Part shown: positions 1 to 8,513 of the stretch, piece by piece
Layout of the letters: each line of letters begins with the position of its first letter
Numbering within the stretch: the first letter of the stretch is position 1
Assembly (NCBI RefSeq): GCF_010119245.1
Contig: NZ_WNKG01000006.1
Span: forward strand, 186,001 to 250,000
Origin: Cyclobacterium salsum
GTDB lineage: Bacteria > Bacteroidota > Bacteroidia > Cytophagales > Cyclobacteriaceae
Reading direction: 5' to 3'
DNA length: 64,000 nucleotides
Notes under the pieces: generated by a model
Told to the model about the DNA's origin: nothing
Database searches by the model: none
What the model saw: only the letters and a program-made list of their open reading frames with translations
Program-made: the position numbers and the translations under genes

Positions 1-302
1 AGCAGGGATTTTAAACCATGATACATATCGTCGGGGGCGATGATGTGAGACCCGGCCGGTAAGGCTTGAAAAACAGCGTTGGCAGCAGCGTTACCGGAAG
101 CGAAAGCAGCGGCATCCAGGCCTTTTTCGAGTGCGGCCATAACGCGTTCCAGGGATTTTCGGTTGGGGTTTTCCAGCCTGCCATAAAGCATGGATTCCTC
201 CTGATGTTCGAATGTGGAGGAAAGTGTAATGGGTTGGATGACTGGCTTCAGGGAATCCGTGACTGCGTTTCCACCGTGGATGGCAATGGTTTCTGTTTTC
301 AT
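1..302 (-). CDS. Trans-sulfuration PLP enzyme (cystathionine gamma-synthase family), N-terminal part
   Basis: Reading leftward from an ATG at 302 gives an open frame to the window edge, about 100 codons, so only the N-terminus is present. The start reads MKTETIAIHGG, followed by a PVIQPITLSSTF segment, YGRLENPNR and an ASGNAAANAVFQ stretch. These are typical of the Cys/Met metabolism PLP-dependent family (cystathionine gamma-synthase, O-acylhomoserine sulfhydrylase, methionine gamma-lyase). These enzymes work on sulfur amino acids in the cytosol. The catalytic lysine lies outside the window, so the exact reaction cannot be assigned. It follows the DUF4293 gene on the same strand with a 56-base gap and may be co-transcribed. 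Confidence 0.85.
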   Translation of the reverse strand, partial: MKTETIAIHGGNAVTDSLKPVIQPITLSSTFEHQEESMLYGRLENPNRKSLERVMAALEKGLDAAAFASGNAAANAVFQALPAGSHIIAPDDMYHGLKSL

Positions 303-358
303 TCGTAGTTACGGTTTGGTTTTAGTGAAGCCGAAGGCAGGCGTTGCAGGGGAATCCC

Positions 359-838
359 TTAGCGAATCCTGTCTACGGATCTGATCAGCATTTCGTCTTT
401 TCGGATAAAGCGATTGGCAATCAGATTCATAATTAAAGCGAAGATGATGCAGTAAAATCCCAAGACAAAGGCACCGCTGACAGTGGGGTTAAAGGATTCA
501 TTGGCTTTATAGCTGGTGAAGACGGTCAGGCCCAGGGTTAGCCCCATCAGCAACGCATTGATCATGTTCAGCATCAGTTGTTTTTTCCGATTCCTATACT
601 GGAGCAGGCTATAGATTGCCAATGCGGCCGCTAAAAGGCACAAAATGCCGATATAAATATTGCTTTCCTGCGAACTGATATTTTCCTGGGGCAATTCCAG
701 GATGGAGGTTTGCCAGGCGGTCATTTCCATGGTCTGGTTTTGCATGGGACTGACTTGTAGCCAAATGGGAGTTAGGGTCGCAGCAATCATGGCGATGGCC
801 ACCAGCAGAAGGAAAAGGGTTTGAATTCGTTGGATCAT
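359..838 (-). CDS. DUF4293 family membrane protein
   Basis: 159 residues with four predicted membrane segments: an N-terminal helix from about residue 5 to 27, then helices around 62-78, 88-108 and 122-142. The MIQRIQTLFLLLVAI start and overall plan match DUF4293, a Bacteroidota inner-membrane family without known function. It is transcribed away from truA, with about 100 bases between the two starts. In many genomes of this phylum a DUF4293 gene sits beside housekeeping genes, but nothing here shows a specific role. Confidence 0.8.
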   Translation of the reverse strand: MIQRIQTLFLLLVAIAMIAATLTPIWLQVSPMQNQTMEMTAWQTSILELPQENISSQESNIYIGILCLLAAALAIYSLLQYRNRKKQLMLNMINALLMGLTLGLTVFTSYKANESFNPTVSGAFVLGFYCIIFALIMNLIANRFIRKDEMLIRSVDRIR

Positions 839-903
839 TTTTTAATGTTTTGACAAAGAAAATGGGTTATTTGATTTTTCGCAAGGAATACCCCAATTCC
901 GCT

Positions 904-931
904 TTGAAATAGGGGTATATTTTTATCTTTG
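904..931 (+). promoter_or_regulatory. Bacteroidota-type promoter of truA
   Basis: TTG at 904-906, 17 bases, then TATCTTTG at 924-931 fits the phylum's primary sigma consensus TTG-N17..23-TAnnTTTG. The truA ATG at 940 is only nine bases past the -7 box, so the transcript would have almost no leader. Confidence 0.55.
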
Positions 932-939
932 CAATTGAA

Positions 940-1695
940 ATGAGCAACAGGTATCGGTATTTTATTGAAATTGCCTACGATGGTTCTGCCTATCATGGAT
1001 GGCAAATGCAAAAAAATGCCCCATCTGTCCAGGAATGCATTCAGCAGGCTTTAGCTACTTTGTTTCGAATTCCCGTACCAATCATGGGTAGTGGTAGAAC
1101 CGATACAGGAGTACATGCTTACCAGCAATTTGCCCATTTTGATTTGGACATTGAACTATCGAAAATGGATTTTCTGAAAAGAATAAACGGAGTGTTGCCC
1201 CGGGACATTGCCATTTTTGACTTGCTGCCTGTGCAGGAAAAGGCCCATGCCCGGTTTGATGCCCAATGGAGAAGCTATGCCTACCATATTGCCTTCCGGA
1301 AAGATCCATTCCTATTGGGCAGGGCCTGGCATTGTTATTATGATTTGGAGCTGAATTCTATGCAGGAGGCCACAAAGGTATTGCTGAAATATAAAGATTT
1401 TCAGTGTTTTAGTAGGATAAAAACCAATGTGAAAAATTTTAACTGTGAAATAATTAATGCCAGTTGGGAACAAACCGGGCATGGATTGGTATTTCATATA
1501 CAGGCGAACCGGTTTTTGAGGGGGATGGTAAGGGCCATAGTGGGTACCTTGGTTAAGATTGGTAGAAATCAGCTGCCTGTTTCAGATCTTTCGGACATAA
1601 TCGAAAGCAAGGACAGGCATCAAGCTGGCGTTGCGGCACCCGCCTGTGGCCTGTATTTAAGTGAAGTCAGGTATCCGGAAAAAATTTTTAAGTAA
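940..1695 (+). CDS. truA: tRNA pseudouridine(38-40) synthase TruA
   Basis: 251 residues, the usual bacterial TruA length. It converts uridines 38-40 of the tRNA anticodon arm to pseudouridine in the cytosol. The N-terminus carries the family pattern IAYDGSAYHGWQ (residues 11-22), and GSGRTDTGVHA (50-60) contains the catalytic aspartate, Asp55. The C-terminal FLRGMVRAIVGTL segment is also conserved. The ATG at 940 lies just after a good -7 element. The ABC transporter frame begins 12 bases after the stop, so the two are probably co-transcribed. Confidence 0.97.
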   Translation: MSNRYRYFIEIAYDGSAYHGWQMQKNAPSVQECIQQALATLFRIPVPIMGSGRTDTGVHAYQQFAHFDLDIELSKMDFLKRINGVLPRDIAIFDLLPVQEKAHARFDAQWRSYAYHIAFRKDPFLLGRAWHCYYDLELNSMQEATKVLLKYKDFQCFSRIKTNVKNFNCEIINASWEQTGHGLVFHIQANRFLRGMVRAIVGTLVKIGRNQLPVSDLSDIIESKDRHQAGVAAPACGLYLSEVRYPEKIFK

Positions 1696-1707
1696 ATCGT
1701 TGACCAA

Positions 1708-3483
1708 TTGGGACTGGAAAAAGAAAATGTAAAAAGTGGGGACATTATCGACACCAAGGTGTTGAAAAAGCTCTATCAATTTGTCACCCCTTACAAACAA
1801 CGGTTTTATTTTTTGGTCTTTTTGACCCTCTTATTGGCTGTTTTGGCTCCTTCCCGGCCTTTGCTTATTCAGATAGCGGTGGATGATTACGTGGCATTGG
1901 GGGATGCAGAAGGGCTGTTGACCATGATGTATTATTTGGTAGGCCTTCTGGTGTTACATGCGTTGGTTCAGTTTGGTCACACCTATTTGTCGGGATGGTT
2001 GGGACAGGTAATTATCCGTGATATCCGCACCAAGCTTTACCGCCATTTGCTGAAAATGCGGTTGAAATATTTTGACCAGACCCCAATCGGTCGCCTGGTA
2101 ACGCGGAATATTTCCGACGTGGAGTCGCTTTCTGATGTCTTTAGCCAGGGGTTGGCAGAGATCATCGGCGATTTGCTGCAGCTGGTATCCATTCTGGCGG
2201 TGATGTTCTATGTGGATTGGCAACTTACTTTAGTCAGCCTATGTACCCTGCCCCTTTTAACGATATCTACCTACGTTTTTAAGGAGAAAGTGAAAGTTTC
2301 TTTTAATGATGTTAGAAACGCCGTATCGAACTTGAATTCCTTCCTGCAGGAGCATATAACCGGTATGAATATTATTCAGGTCTTTAACAGGGAGGAAAGG
2401 GAATATGAGAAATTCAAAGCCATCAATAAAGAACACCGCCGGGCCCACCTCAAGTCCGTTTTGTACTATTCCGTATATTACCCAGTAGCAGAAATCATCC
2501 AGGCCATTGGTATTGGGCTGGTGGTATGGTATGGTGCCACGGGTGTTTTCGATATGCAGATTCAGGTTGGCGTATTGATTTCCTTCATCATGTACCTGCA
2601 ATTGTTTTTTCGCCCGATTAGAATGATTGCCGATCGGTTTAATACCCTTCAAATGGGAGTAGTCAGTTCTTCCCGTATTTTTTCCATTCTTGAAAACGAC
2701 CAACAAATCCCGAACGAAGGCGGGTATGCTCCAGAGAAGATCAACGGAAAAATAGCCTTTGAAAAAGTCTGGTTTGCATATGAGGGGGAGGATTGGGTTT
2801 TGAAAGATATTAGTTTTGATGTGAAGCATGGAGAAACCGTAGCCCTGGTGGGTGCTACGGGTGCTGGAAAATCGTCTATCATCAATCTGATAAGTCGGTT
2901 TTATGATATTAACAGGGGGAAGATTAAAATTGATGGGGAGCCGGTGTCTTCTTATGAACTTTCTACCTTGAGGAGACACGTGGGGGTGGTTTTGCAGGAT
3001 GTATTTCTTTTTTCAGATACCATTTTGCAAAACATTACCCTTGGTAATCCCGATATTTCGCGGGAACAGGTGATGCATGCCGCTGAATTGGTGGGAGCCC
3101 GAAAATTTATTGAGCGGCTCCCTGGTGGGCTTGATTACGACGTGAAAGAGAGAGGAGGAACCTTATCGGTGGGGCAAAGGCAGTTAATATCCTTTGTCCG
3201 GGCCATGGTATACGACCCGGAGATCATCATTTTGGACGAGGCAACCTCATCCGTGGATACCGAGACAGAAGAACTTATCCAGCAGGCTATCGAGAAGATG
3301 ATGAAGGGGAGGACTTCCATCATTATCGCACACCGACTTTCCACCATTCAGAAAGCGAATAAAATCATTGTCTTGCATAAGGGGGAAATCAAGGAAGAAG
3401 GCAGCCACGAGGACCTTTTGAAGTTGGACGGGTATTATTCACAACTTCACCAGATGCAGCTTAAGTCCATGGTGATTACCTGA
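1708..3483 (+). CDS. ABC exporter, fused permease and ATPase (MsbA/MdlB-like)
   Basis: 591 residues combining a six-helix ABC membrane domain (about 30-320) with a nucleotide-binding domain (about 350-580). Walker A GATGAGKSS is near residue 382, the signature motif is LSVGQRQ near 485 (LSGGQ is more usual), Walker B is IIILDEATSSVD near 505, and the H-loop is IIAHRLS near 540. Such half-transporters form homo- or heterodimers that export lipids, peptides or drugs; the substrate cannot be read here. No in-frame ATG lies between the truA stop and residue 1, so a TTG at 1708 is the likely start. It may be translated by coupling to truA. Confidence 0.93.
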   Translation: MGLEKENVKSGDIIDTKVLKKLYQFVTPYKQRFYFLVFLTLLLAVLAPSRPLLIQIAVDDYVALGDAEGLLTMMYYLVGLLVLHALVQFGHTYLSGWLGQVIIRDIRTKLYRHLLKMRLKYFDQTPIGRLVTRNISDVESLSDVFSQGLAEIIGDLLQLVSILAVMFYVDWQLTLVSLCTLPLLTISTYVFKEKVKVSFNDVRNAVSNLNSFLQEHITGMNIIQVFNREEREYEKFKAINKEHRRAHLKSVLYYSVYYPVAEIIQAIGIGLVVWYGATGVFDMQIQVGVLISFIMYLQLFFRPIRMIADRFNTLQMGVVSSSRIFSILENDQQIPNEGGYAPEKINGKIAFEKVWFAYEGEDWVLKDISFDVKHGETVALVGATGAGKSSIINLISRFYDINRGKIKIDGEPVSSYELSTLRRHVGVVLQDVFLFSDTILQNITLGNPDISREQVMHAAELVGARKFIERLPGGLDYDVKERGGTLSVGQRQLISFVRAMVYDPEIIILDEATSSVDTETEELIQQAIEKMMKGRTSIIIAHRLSTIQKANKIIVLHKGEIKEEGSHEDLLKLDGYYSQLHQMQLKSMVIT

Positions 3484-3597
3484 TTGATACCAGGCATCGA
3501 TAATCCGAAATATTAGTTTGCTATTAAGGTGTACCTTTTGGGCAAGTTGGATCGTTGAAACGGCAGATGGAGTGCAGTAACAATTAGCTATTAAATT

Positions 3598-4191
3598 ATG
3601 AAATACTTGTTTGTTGTTTTGTTGATGCTTTTTGGTTTCGGAGGATTTGCTCAGGAATATGAAGTAGGATTAAGGTTGGGTGAGCCTTATGGGATTACTT
3701 TTAAAACGCCAATCCGGCAAAACTATTCGGCGGAACTGATTATCGGACGAGGAAGTTCAAATACGATGCAGTATTACCGAAGGTCCTTTGAAAACAACCG
3801 GCCGGTAAGTTCAGCGCTGTATGATGGTCAACAAGTTTCGGGAGCGTTTTCAGCCCAGGTGAGGATGTCCCATGAGAAATCGTTAAATGCTGAATTTGAC
3901 ATTGCAGAAGGAAACTTGATGGGATACTTTGGGGCTGGCGCACAGCTTAGGCGCGTTTCGGTTACCTATTTTTATCACACTCCGAATGCAGGAGAAGGTG
4001 CTGCGGATTTCAGGGAGTCCAGGTCCAACGTGGATTTTGGTCCGGAAGGATTTATTGGATCTTCTTATTATTTTGAAACCCTTCCCCTGGGGGTTTTTGC
4101 TGAACTAGGATTATTTATGGAACTACTAGACCGGTTTGGTCACCTTAAAGTCCAGGGAGCCATCGGTGTCCGCTATGTATTCGGGATATGA
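3598..4191 (+). CDS. Putative outer-membrane beta-barrel protein
   Basis: 197 residues with a clear signal peptide (MKYLFVVLLMLFGFGGFAQ). The rest is rich in alternating polar/aromatic strands, such as VGLRLGEPYGITFKTPI and LMGYFGAGAQL, and ends in GVRYVFGI, a typical last beta strand. This suggests a small outer-membrane barrel of unknown function. Its stop overlaps the next start (ATGA at 4188), so the two are probably translated together. Confidence 0.65.
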   Translation: MKYLFVVLLMLFGFGGFAQEYEVGLRLGEPYGITFKTPIRQNYSAELIIGRGSSNTMQYYRRSFENNRPVSSALYDGQQVSGAFSAQVRMSHEKSLNAEFDIAEGNLMGYFGAGAQLRRVSVTYFYHTPNAGEGAADFRESRSNVDFGPEGFIGSSYYFETLPLGVFAELGLFMELLDRFGHLKVQGAIGVRYVFGI

Positions 4192-4697
4192 GTAAGAGGG
4201 GTAAACTATTTCTTTTAATGCTGTTTTCTTTGCTCCTGGCTGGGGGTGGTTACCTTTATTTGGGAGGAGGGAAAACGACAAAATTAGCATTGGTTTCTTG
4301 TGAACCCATCCTTCTCTCAGGTCTGGAATTCCGGGGCGTTCCCGGAGATGAGCAACTGGGACGGGTATTTCAGGAAGTAGAGCAGTTTAGGGAAGAGTCC
4401 CCCCTTCATACCATCTATTTTGTAGAGCCAGCTGGCAAGCGGGATACCTTACATGTTTTTGTGGGAATTGAAGCAAGAGAAGAAGTGCCGGATGAATGGA
4501 TTCAAAAAAGAGTGGAATGCAAAGAAGCAGTCAAGGCGAGCCTGGATATGCATCAATGGGTAATGCCATCTCCAGAGAAAACCAAGCGACGAATAATCGA
4601 TTTTGCCAGTGCCAACGGACATAACCTTGAGGGGGTTTTTATTGATATCATTATTGACAGGGATCGGGTACAAGTCTGGGCACCTCTCCGTAACTAA
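4188..4697 (+). CDS. Membrane-anchored hypothetical protein
   Basis: 169 residues. An N-terminal hydrophobic segment (about 6-26, LFLLMLFSLLLAGGGYLYLG) probably anchors it in the inner membrane, with the rest in the periplasm. The soluble part is a mixed alpha/beta sequence with no motif I recognise. It overlaps the preceding barrel-like gene by four bases, which suggests a paired role in the envelope. Function unknown. Confidence 0.6.
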   Translation: MSKRGKLFLLMLFSLLLAGGGYLYLGGGKTTKLALVSCEPILLSGLEFRGVPGDEQLGRVFQEVEQFREESPLHTIYFVEPAGKRDTLHVFVGIEAREEVPDEWIQKRVECKEAVKASLDMHQWVMPSPEKTKRRIIDFASANGHNLEGVFIDIIIDRDRVQVWAPLRN

Positions 4698-4866
4698 AAT
4701 GTTTTAGGCATTTATAGGAAGTGGCTATTGATTACCACTCAGCCGAATAAATAGTTGAAAATGAAAGCCGGTCGTTTTTTAAAATTGCCAGGATGCTGCA
4801 AAATGGTTATTATGGTACGATTTTAGAGATAGGTATTTTTGTTTTAATCATTTACCAGAAGAAACT

Positions 4867-5412
4867 ATGGAAAGAAGCAATCATTCAACAATCACCCGAA
4901 AATTACTATTGATTACAACGGCCGCCCTGCTTTGGAGCTGTGAAGGGCCAATCGGCCCGGAGGGACCTCCAGGCCAGGACGGATTGGATGGAGTTACTAT
5001 CGTCGGTGAAGTGTTCGAAATCGCCGGTAGTTTTACTCAGGATGGGAATTTTGGATTGAGAGGAGAATACGGATTTGATATTTTAGAGTCCGACAAGGTG
5101 CTGATTTATCGGCTGGCGGATTTAGATCAGGATGGAAATGACATTTGGAAGCTCATTCCTCAGGTGGTGTTTCATGAAAACGGAATCTTTACGTATGATT
5201 ATGATTTCACCTTTTATGATTATTCGATTTATATGTCAGGCGATTTTGATTTAAACTCATTGGAAGCCGCTTTTACTGACGATCAGGTATTCAGGGTGTT
5301 AATCGTTCCGGCAGACAGGATTGATCTGAGGCTGGATTTTTCGGACCATTATGGCGTTCTTGATATGCTGAAAGTGGATGAAGAAGCTATTCCAAGAATC
5401 GATTTGAATTAA
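4867..5412 (+). CDS. Collagen-tagged lipoprotein, copy 1
   Basis: 181 residues. The N-terminus ends in a lipobox-like LLWSC, so the mature protein would start at Cys25 and be lipid-anchored. Five collagen-type Gly-X-Y triplets (GPI GPE GPP GQD GLD) follow at once. The remainder is an acidic, beta-rich domain with the segment DIWKLIPQVVFHENG. The next gene has the same plan and alignable segments (LIPQVVFHENG against LLPQTVFFGEG), so this is a tandem duplication. Function unknown; the rigid Gly-X-Y stem may hold the domain away from the membrane. Confidence 0.75.
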   Translation: MERSNHSTITRKLLLITTAALLWSCEGPIGPEGPPGQDGLDGVTIVGEVFEIAGSFTQDGNFGLRGEYGFDILESDKVLIYRLADLDQDGNDIWKLIPQVVFHENGIFTYDYDFTFYDYSIYMSGDFDLNSLEAAFTDDQVFRVLIVPADRIDLRLDFSDHYGVLDMLKVDEEAIPRIDLN

Positions 5413-5438
5413 ACTTTCTGTCTTTAAACAGGTTAAAC

Positions 5439-5478
5439 AAAAGGTAGTCTGCAGGAAAGGTAGGCTGCCTTTTTTTTA
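5439..5478 (+). terminator. Rho-independent terminator after collagen-tagged lipoprotein 1
   Basis: A 14-pair stem including G-U pairs (AAAAGGTAGTCTGC against GTAGGCTGCCTTTT, loop of seven) is followed by a run of T. It lies 27 bases after the stop. Confidence 0.7.
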
Positions 5479-5556
5479 GTTGGTATTGGATATACAAAAA
5501 TTACCCTTTATCTTTCATTTAAAGCAATATATAACGTATCTGGTAAATCAAGTTTT

Positions 5557-6105
5557 ATGAAAAAGATTTTATACTTAGTAGTAATGATGGTGGCGATGGT
5601 TTCATTGCCTGCATGTGAGGGGCCCGAAGGACCCCAGGGCCCTCCGGGTCTTGACGGTGTGGACGGGGAAGATGGAGAAGATGGGATTGAAGTATTAAAC
5701 CTGGTATTCGAGGGGCAAGTCACTTTTTCAGAGGAAAATGATTTTGCCATTGGATCGCAATTGGAAATATCCCCCGGGGATAACTTGTTGATTTTCATTG
5801 AATGGGCTCAGGTAGAGGAAAATTCCTTGTGGCGTTTATTGCCACAAACGGTTTTTTTTGGAGAAGGTGCTACATTGACATACAATTACCAATACACCAA
5901 TACATTTTTCAATGTATTTATGCAGGCCAATTTTGAGCTTACTGAATTGGAAGCTGAATGGACGGATAATCAACGGATTAGAATAGTACTGCTCCCTGGT
6001 TTTTTTGTGGAGGAAAATGCCCGGGTGGATTTTAGCGATTTTGATGCCGTGATGGAGTTGATAGGAAAAGACGAAAATGACATCCTACCTTTGGATCTCA
6101 AGTAG
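5557..6105 (+). CDS. Collagen-tagged lipoprotein, copy 2
   Basis: 182 residues. A signal peptide with lipobox LPAC gives a lipidated Cys20, followed by seven Gly-X-Y triplets (GPE GPQ GPP GLD GVD GED GED). The C-terminal domain resembles that of the upstream gene (LWRLLPQTVFFGEGA, then NQRIRIVLLPG near the end). The two share length and domain order and are separated by a terminator, so they are paralogues with separate transcripts. No enzymatic motif is visible. Confidence 0.75.
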   Translation: MKKILYLVVMMVAMVSLPACEGPEGPQGPPGLDGVDGEDGEDGIEVLNLVFEGQVTFSEENDFAIGSQLEISPGDNLLIFIEWAQVEENSLWRLLPQTVFFGEGATLTYNYQYTNTFFNVFMQANFELTELEAEWTDNQRIRIVLLPGFFVEENARVDFSDFDAVMELIGKDENDILPLDLK

Positions 6106-6130
6106 GTGTACCGCATGGCAGTGATCCAGT

Positions 6131-6171
6131 GAAAAAGCTTCCCGAATAGATCGGGAAGCTTTTTCATTTTT
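6131..6171 (+). terminator. Rho-independent terminator after collagen-tagged lipoprotein 2
   Basis: A perfect 15-pair stem (GAAAAAGCTTCCCGA and its complement) with a five-base loop, followed by CATTTTT. It lies between the lipoprotein gene and hemE. Confidence 0.8.
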
Positions 6172-6214
6172 AGGTGGTTTTCTTTTTTGGGTTAACTTGG
6201 GTTATATTTGCTGC

Positions 6215-7249
6215 ATGCAAATTAAGAATGACCTACTTTTACGTGTTATAAAGGGAGAAGCAGTAGAACGAACTCCGGTGTGGTTGATGAGGCAAGCGGG
6301 CAGGATCCTGCCGGAATACAGGGCGGTAAGAGCCAGTGTGAGTGGATTTGTGGAGCTCGCACAGACTCCGGAGTTGGCTGCTGAAGTTACCATTCAACCC
6401 GTGGACCTACTTGGAGTAGATGCGGCCATTATATTTTCAGATATTTTGGTGGTGCCGGAGGCGATGGGGCTTCCCTATGAAATGGTAGAAAAAAAGGGTC
6501 CCTGGTTTCCCAAAACCATCGGCAGTGCGGCTGATTTAAAAAAGCTCAGGGTGGCCGACCCGAAGACGCATCTTCATTATGTACTGGAAGCCATTAAGAT
6601 TAGCAAGAAGGGCCTTAATGGCAGGGTTCCTTTAATTGGTTTTGCGGGAGCTCCCTGGACTCTTTTCGCTTATATGGTAGAGGGATCCGGGTCTAAAACC
6701 TTTTCAAAGGCCCGAGCCATGTTGTACCAAAATCCAAGCCTTGCTCATCAGCTATTGGATTTGATTACCAAAACCACCATTAAATACTTAAAAGCTCAGG
6801 TGGAAGCCGGAGTTAACCTGGTTCAGGTTTTTGATAGTTGGGCGGGTATCTTGCCTCCCGACCAATACAGGGAATTTTCATTACCCTACATTAATAAAAT
6901 TTGTGAAGCGGTCACTGAGGTGCCTGTTACGGTTTTTGCAAAAGGGGCCTACTTTTCCTTAAAAGACTTTTTACCTACTCGATGCGAGACGGTAGGACTG
7001 GATTGGAACATGGAAATAGGGGAGGTAAGGGCTATTTTTAAGAAAGAAAAAACGCTGCAAGGCAACCTGGACCCTGCCGTCCTGTATGCTCCGGACGATG
7101 TATTGGTAGCCAAAACCCAGGACATGTTGACCCAATTTAAAGGAAGCAGGCACATTGCTAATCTGGGGCATGGTGTCTATCCGGATACCTCACCGGACAA
7201 GGTCCGATTGTTTATTCAAACAGTTAAGGAATTCAGCAAGGAAAAATAA
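6215..7249 (+). CDS. hemE: Uroporphyrinogen decarboxylase
   Basis: 344 residues from the ATG at 6215. The enzyme decarboxylates the four acetate side chains of uroporphyrinogen III to give coproporphyrinogen III in heme synthesis, in the cytosol. Visible family motifs are [16 protein letters not shown] near the N-terminus, [23 protein letters not shown] and the C-terminal [10 protein letters not shown]. The frame can be extended to a TTG at 6197, but the family normally begins just before KNDLLLR. A TATATTTG box (6203-6210) lies directly before 6215, so the ATG is preferred and the transcript may be leaderless. Confidence 0.96.
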   Translation: MQIKNDLLLRVIKGEAVERTPVWLMRQAGRILPEYRAVRASVSGFVELAQTPELAAEVTIQPVDLLGVDAAIIFSDILVVPEAMGLPYEMVEKKGPWFPKTIGSAADLKKLRVADPKTHLHYVLEAIKISKKGLNGRVPLIGFAGAPWTLFAYMVEGSGSKTFSKARAMLYQNPSLAHQLLDLITKTTIKYLKAQVEAGVNLVQVFDSWAGILPPDQYREFSLPYINKICEAVTEVPVTVFAKGAYFSLKDFLPTRCETVGLDWNMEIGEVRAIFKKEKTLQGNLDPAVLYAPDDVLVAKTQDMLTQFKGSRHIANLGHGVYPDTSPDKVRLFIQTVKEFSKEK

Positions 7250-7400
7250 AATGGGGTAGCGCTTTCTCATTTCGTTTATTTTGTTGAGCGAGGTGGTTTT
7301 ATAGCGACAAACCATATTTTTAAGTGCATACCCTATTTTTTACAGAATTTTTTCTACCATCATTCCGGCCGGCATGTGCTAACAATATCCCTTCGATTAT

Positions 7401-7431
7401 TTGTTTATATGGGCGTGTCTAAATATATTTG
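7401..7431 (+). promoter_or_regulatory. Promoter of sugar transferase 1
   Basis: TTG at 7401-7403, 20 bases, then TATATTTG at 7424-7431, a full match to the Bacteroidota consensus. The same elements with the same spacing occur before the second sugar transferase gene (8404-8434). Confidence 0.65.
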
Positions 7432-7436
7432 TTAAA

Positions 7437-7453
7437 ATGTATTTCAAATACAT
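7437..7453 (+). promoter_or_regulatory. Palindromic operator-like site, copy 1
   Basis: ATGTATTTCAAATACAT is a perfect 8-1-8 inverted repeat. It lies six bases downstream of the -7 box, over the expected transcription start, where a bound protein would block initiation. A near-identical site sits in the same place before the second sugar transferase. The regulator is unknown. Confidence 0.5.
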
Positions 7454-7496
7454 TAAAATGAGGTATAGTTTTTAGCAAGGTAGACTGATTTCAACA

Positions 7497-8189
7497 ATGG
7501 AAAAGTTTTTACGTAAGGAGAAAGAACCTGAATTTTTCTCGAGAAGGCTTTCAGGTTATATCGGTCCAGACGGTACCATACACCTCACTGATCCGAAAAA
7601 GCTTTTGGTTAAAAGATTTTTGGATGTCGTTTTTGCTTCATTATTCGTCATTTTCGTCTTATCCTGGTTGTTTCCATTGATTGCACTTTTAATTAGAATG
7701 GATTCTAGAGGGCCTGTTTTATTTAAGCAATTAAGACATGGGAAAGGCAATCAGGTGTTTTGGTGTTATAAGTTTCGGACGATGGTCCGGAGCCAGGATG
7801 CTGATACCCGGCAGGCGACCAAAAATGATCAAAGGGTAACCAGGCTGGGAAAGTTTCTGAGAAAAACCAGTTTAGATGAGACACCTCAGTTTATAAATGT
7901 GTTATTAGGAAACATGTCCGTCATTGGTCCCAGGCCCCATGCGGTGCCGATGAATCATTTTTTTTCGAATGAAATTAGTAATTACATGTTTCGCCATTCC
8001 GTAAAACCGGGTATATCTGGATTGGCTCAAGTAAAGGGGTATCGGGGTGAGGTGTTGACTTTCTTTGATATTTACGGCAGAGTCAAGTTGGATCATTTTT
8101 ACATTAAAAACTGGTGCTTGTTTTTGGATTTGAAAATTGTTTTTTGGACAATTTCAGCCGTTTTTTATAATAATAGGAAGGCCTATTAG
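7497..8189 (+). CDS. Undecaprenyl-phosphate sugar transferase (short WcaJ/PssY type), copy 1
   Basis: 230 residues. It probably starts EPS repeat-unit synthesis by moving a sugar-1-phosphate onto undecaprenyl phosphate at the inner membrane. There is one hydrophobic segment (about 43-66), followed by the bacterial sugar transferase domain: GPVLFKQLRHGKGNQVFWCYKFRTM, then TRLGKFLRKTSLDETPQFINVL, SVIGPRPHAVPMN and VKPGISGLAQVKGYRGE. It lacks the extra N-terminal membrane helices of long WcaJ/WbaP proteins. A clear paralogue follows at 8514. This gene opens the EPS cluster. Confidence 0.93.
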   Translation: MEKFLRKEKEPEFFSRRLSGYIGPDGTIHLTDPKKLLVKRFLDVVFASLFVIFVLSWLFPLIALLIRMDSRGPVLFKQLRHGKGNQVFWCYKFRTMVRSQDADTRQATKNDQRVTRLGKFLRKTSLDETPQFINVLLGNMSVIGPRPHAVPMNHFFSNEISNYMFRHSVKPGISGLAQVKGYRGEVLTFFDIYGRVKLDHFYIKNWCLFLDLKIVFWTISAVFYNNRKAY

Positions 8190-8403
8190 CATTTCTTGTC
8201 TTTTGTGGATTGGTTTTATTTGCTTGCTCCAAGGCCATTGCTGCCTATTTCAGTGGGTTTGTATTCTTCTGATGCCGACTAGCCTCTAGTCAATTGTCAT
8301 TCGATATACCAGGAATACCCTACTTTTCCCCATTTTTAAAACTATTAAAACGAATTTTAAATACATAAAAACGAAGTTTAATTCTAAATTTATTCTCAAA
8401 AGC
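8190..8403. other. Intergenic stretch before the second sugar transferase promoter
   Basis: No gene seen. It holds TACCCTA at 8316-8322 (also present in the gaps at 7329 and 9311), a six-pair hairpin GACTAG-CCT-CTAGTC at 8277-8291 without a T run, and an AAATACAT half-site near 8352. Together with the promoter and operator that follow, the gap between genes is over 300 bases. Confidence 0.4.
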
Positions 8404-8434
8404 TTGCACGGGTGAGAAAGGAAGTATATATTTG
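8404..8434 (+). promoter_or_regulatory. Promoter of sugar transferase 2
   Basis: TTG at 8404-8406, 20 bases, then TATATTTG at 8427-8434. It has the same two boxes and spacing as the promoter at 7401-7431. Confidence 0.65.
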
Positions 8435-8440
8435 TAAAAA

Positions 8441-8457
8441 TGTATTTCAGATATACA
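8441..8457 (+). promoter_or_regulatory. Palindromic operator-like site, copy 2
   Basis: TGTATTTCAGATATACA is an inverted repeat with one mismatched pair. The TGTATTTC half begins six bases after the -7 box, exactly as TGTATTTC does in copy 1. Confidence 0.5.
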
Positions 8458-8513
8458 AAAATGTTTTTTAAACAAAAGGTAAGGTTTAGTGTTGAAAGTA
8501 AATATTGTTAGAG

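Noticed and set aside
2257-2979. 240-codon minus-strand frame in the ABC transporter gene
   Set aside because: It is antisense to conserved ABC motifs and has no recognisable protein features.
6197-6214. TTG start for hemE six codons upstream
   Set aside because: The extra residues overlap the -7 box, and the ATG at 6215 fits the family's N-terminus.
8277-8291. GACTAG-CCT-CTAGTC hairpin as a terminator of sugar transferase 1
   Set aside because: There is no T run after it, and the stem is short.
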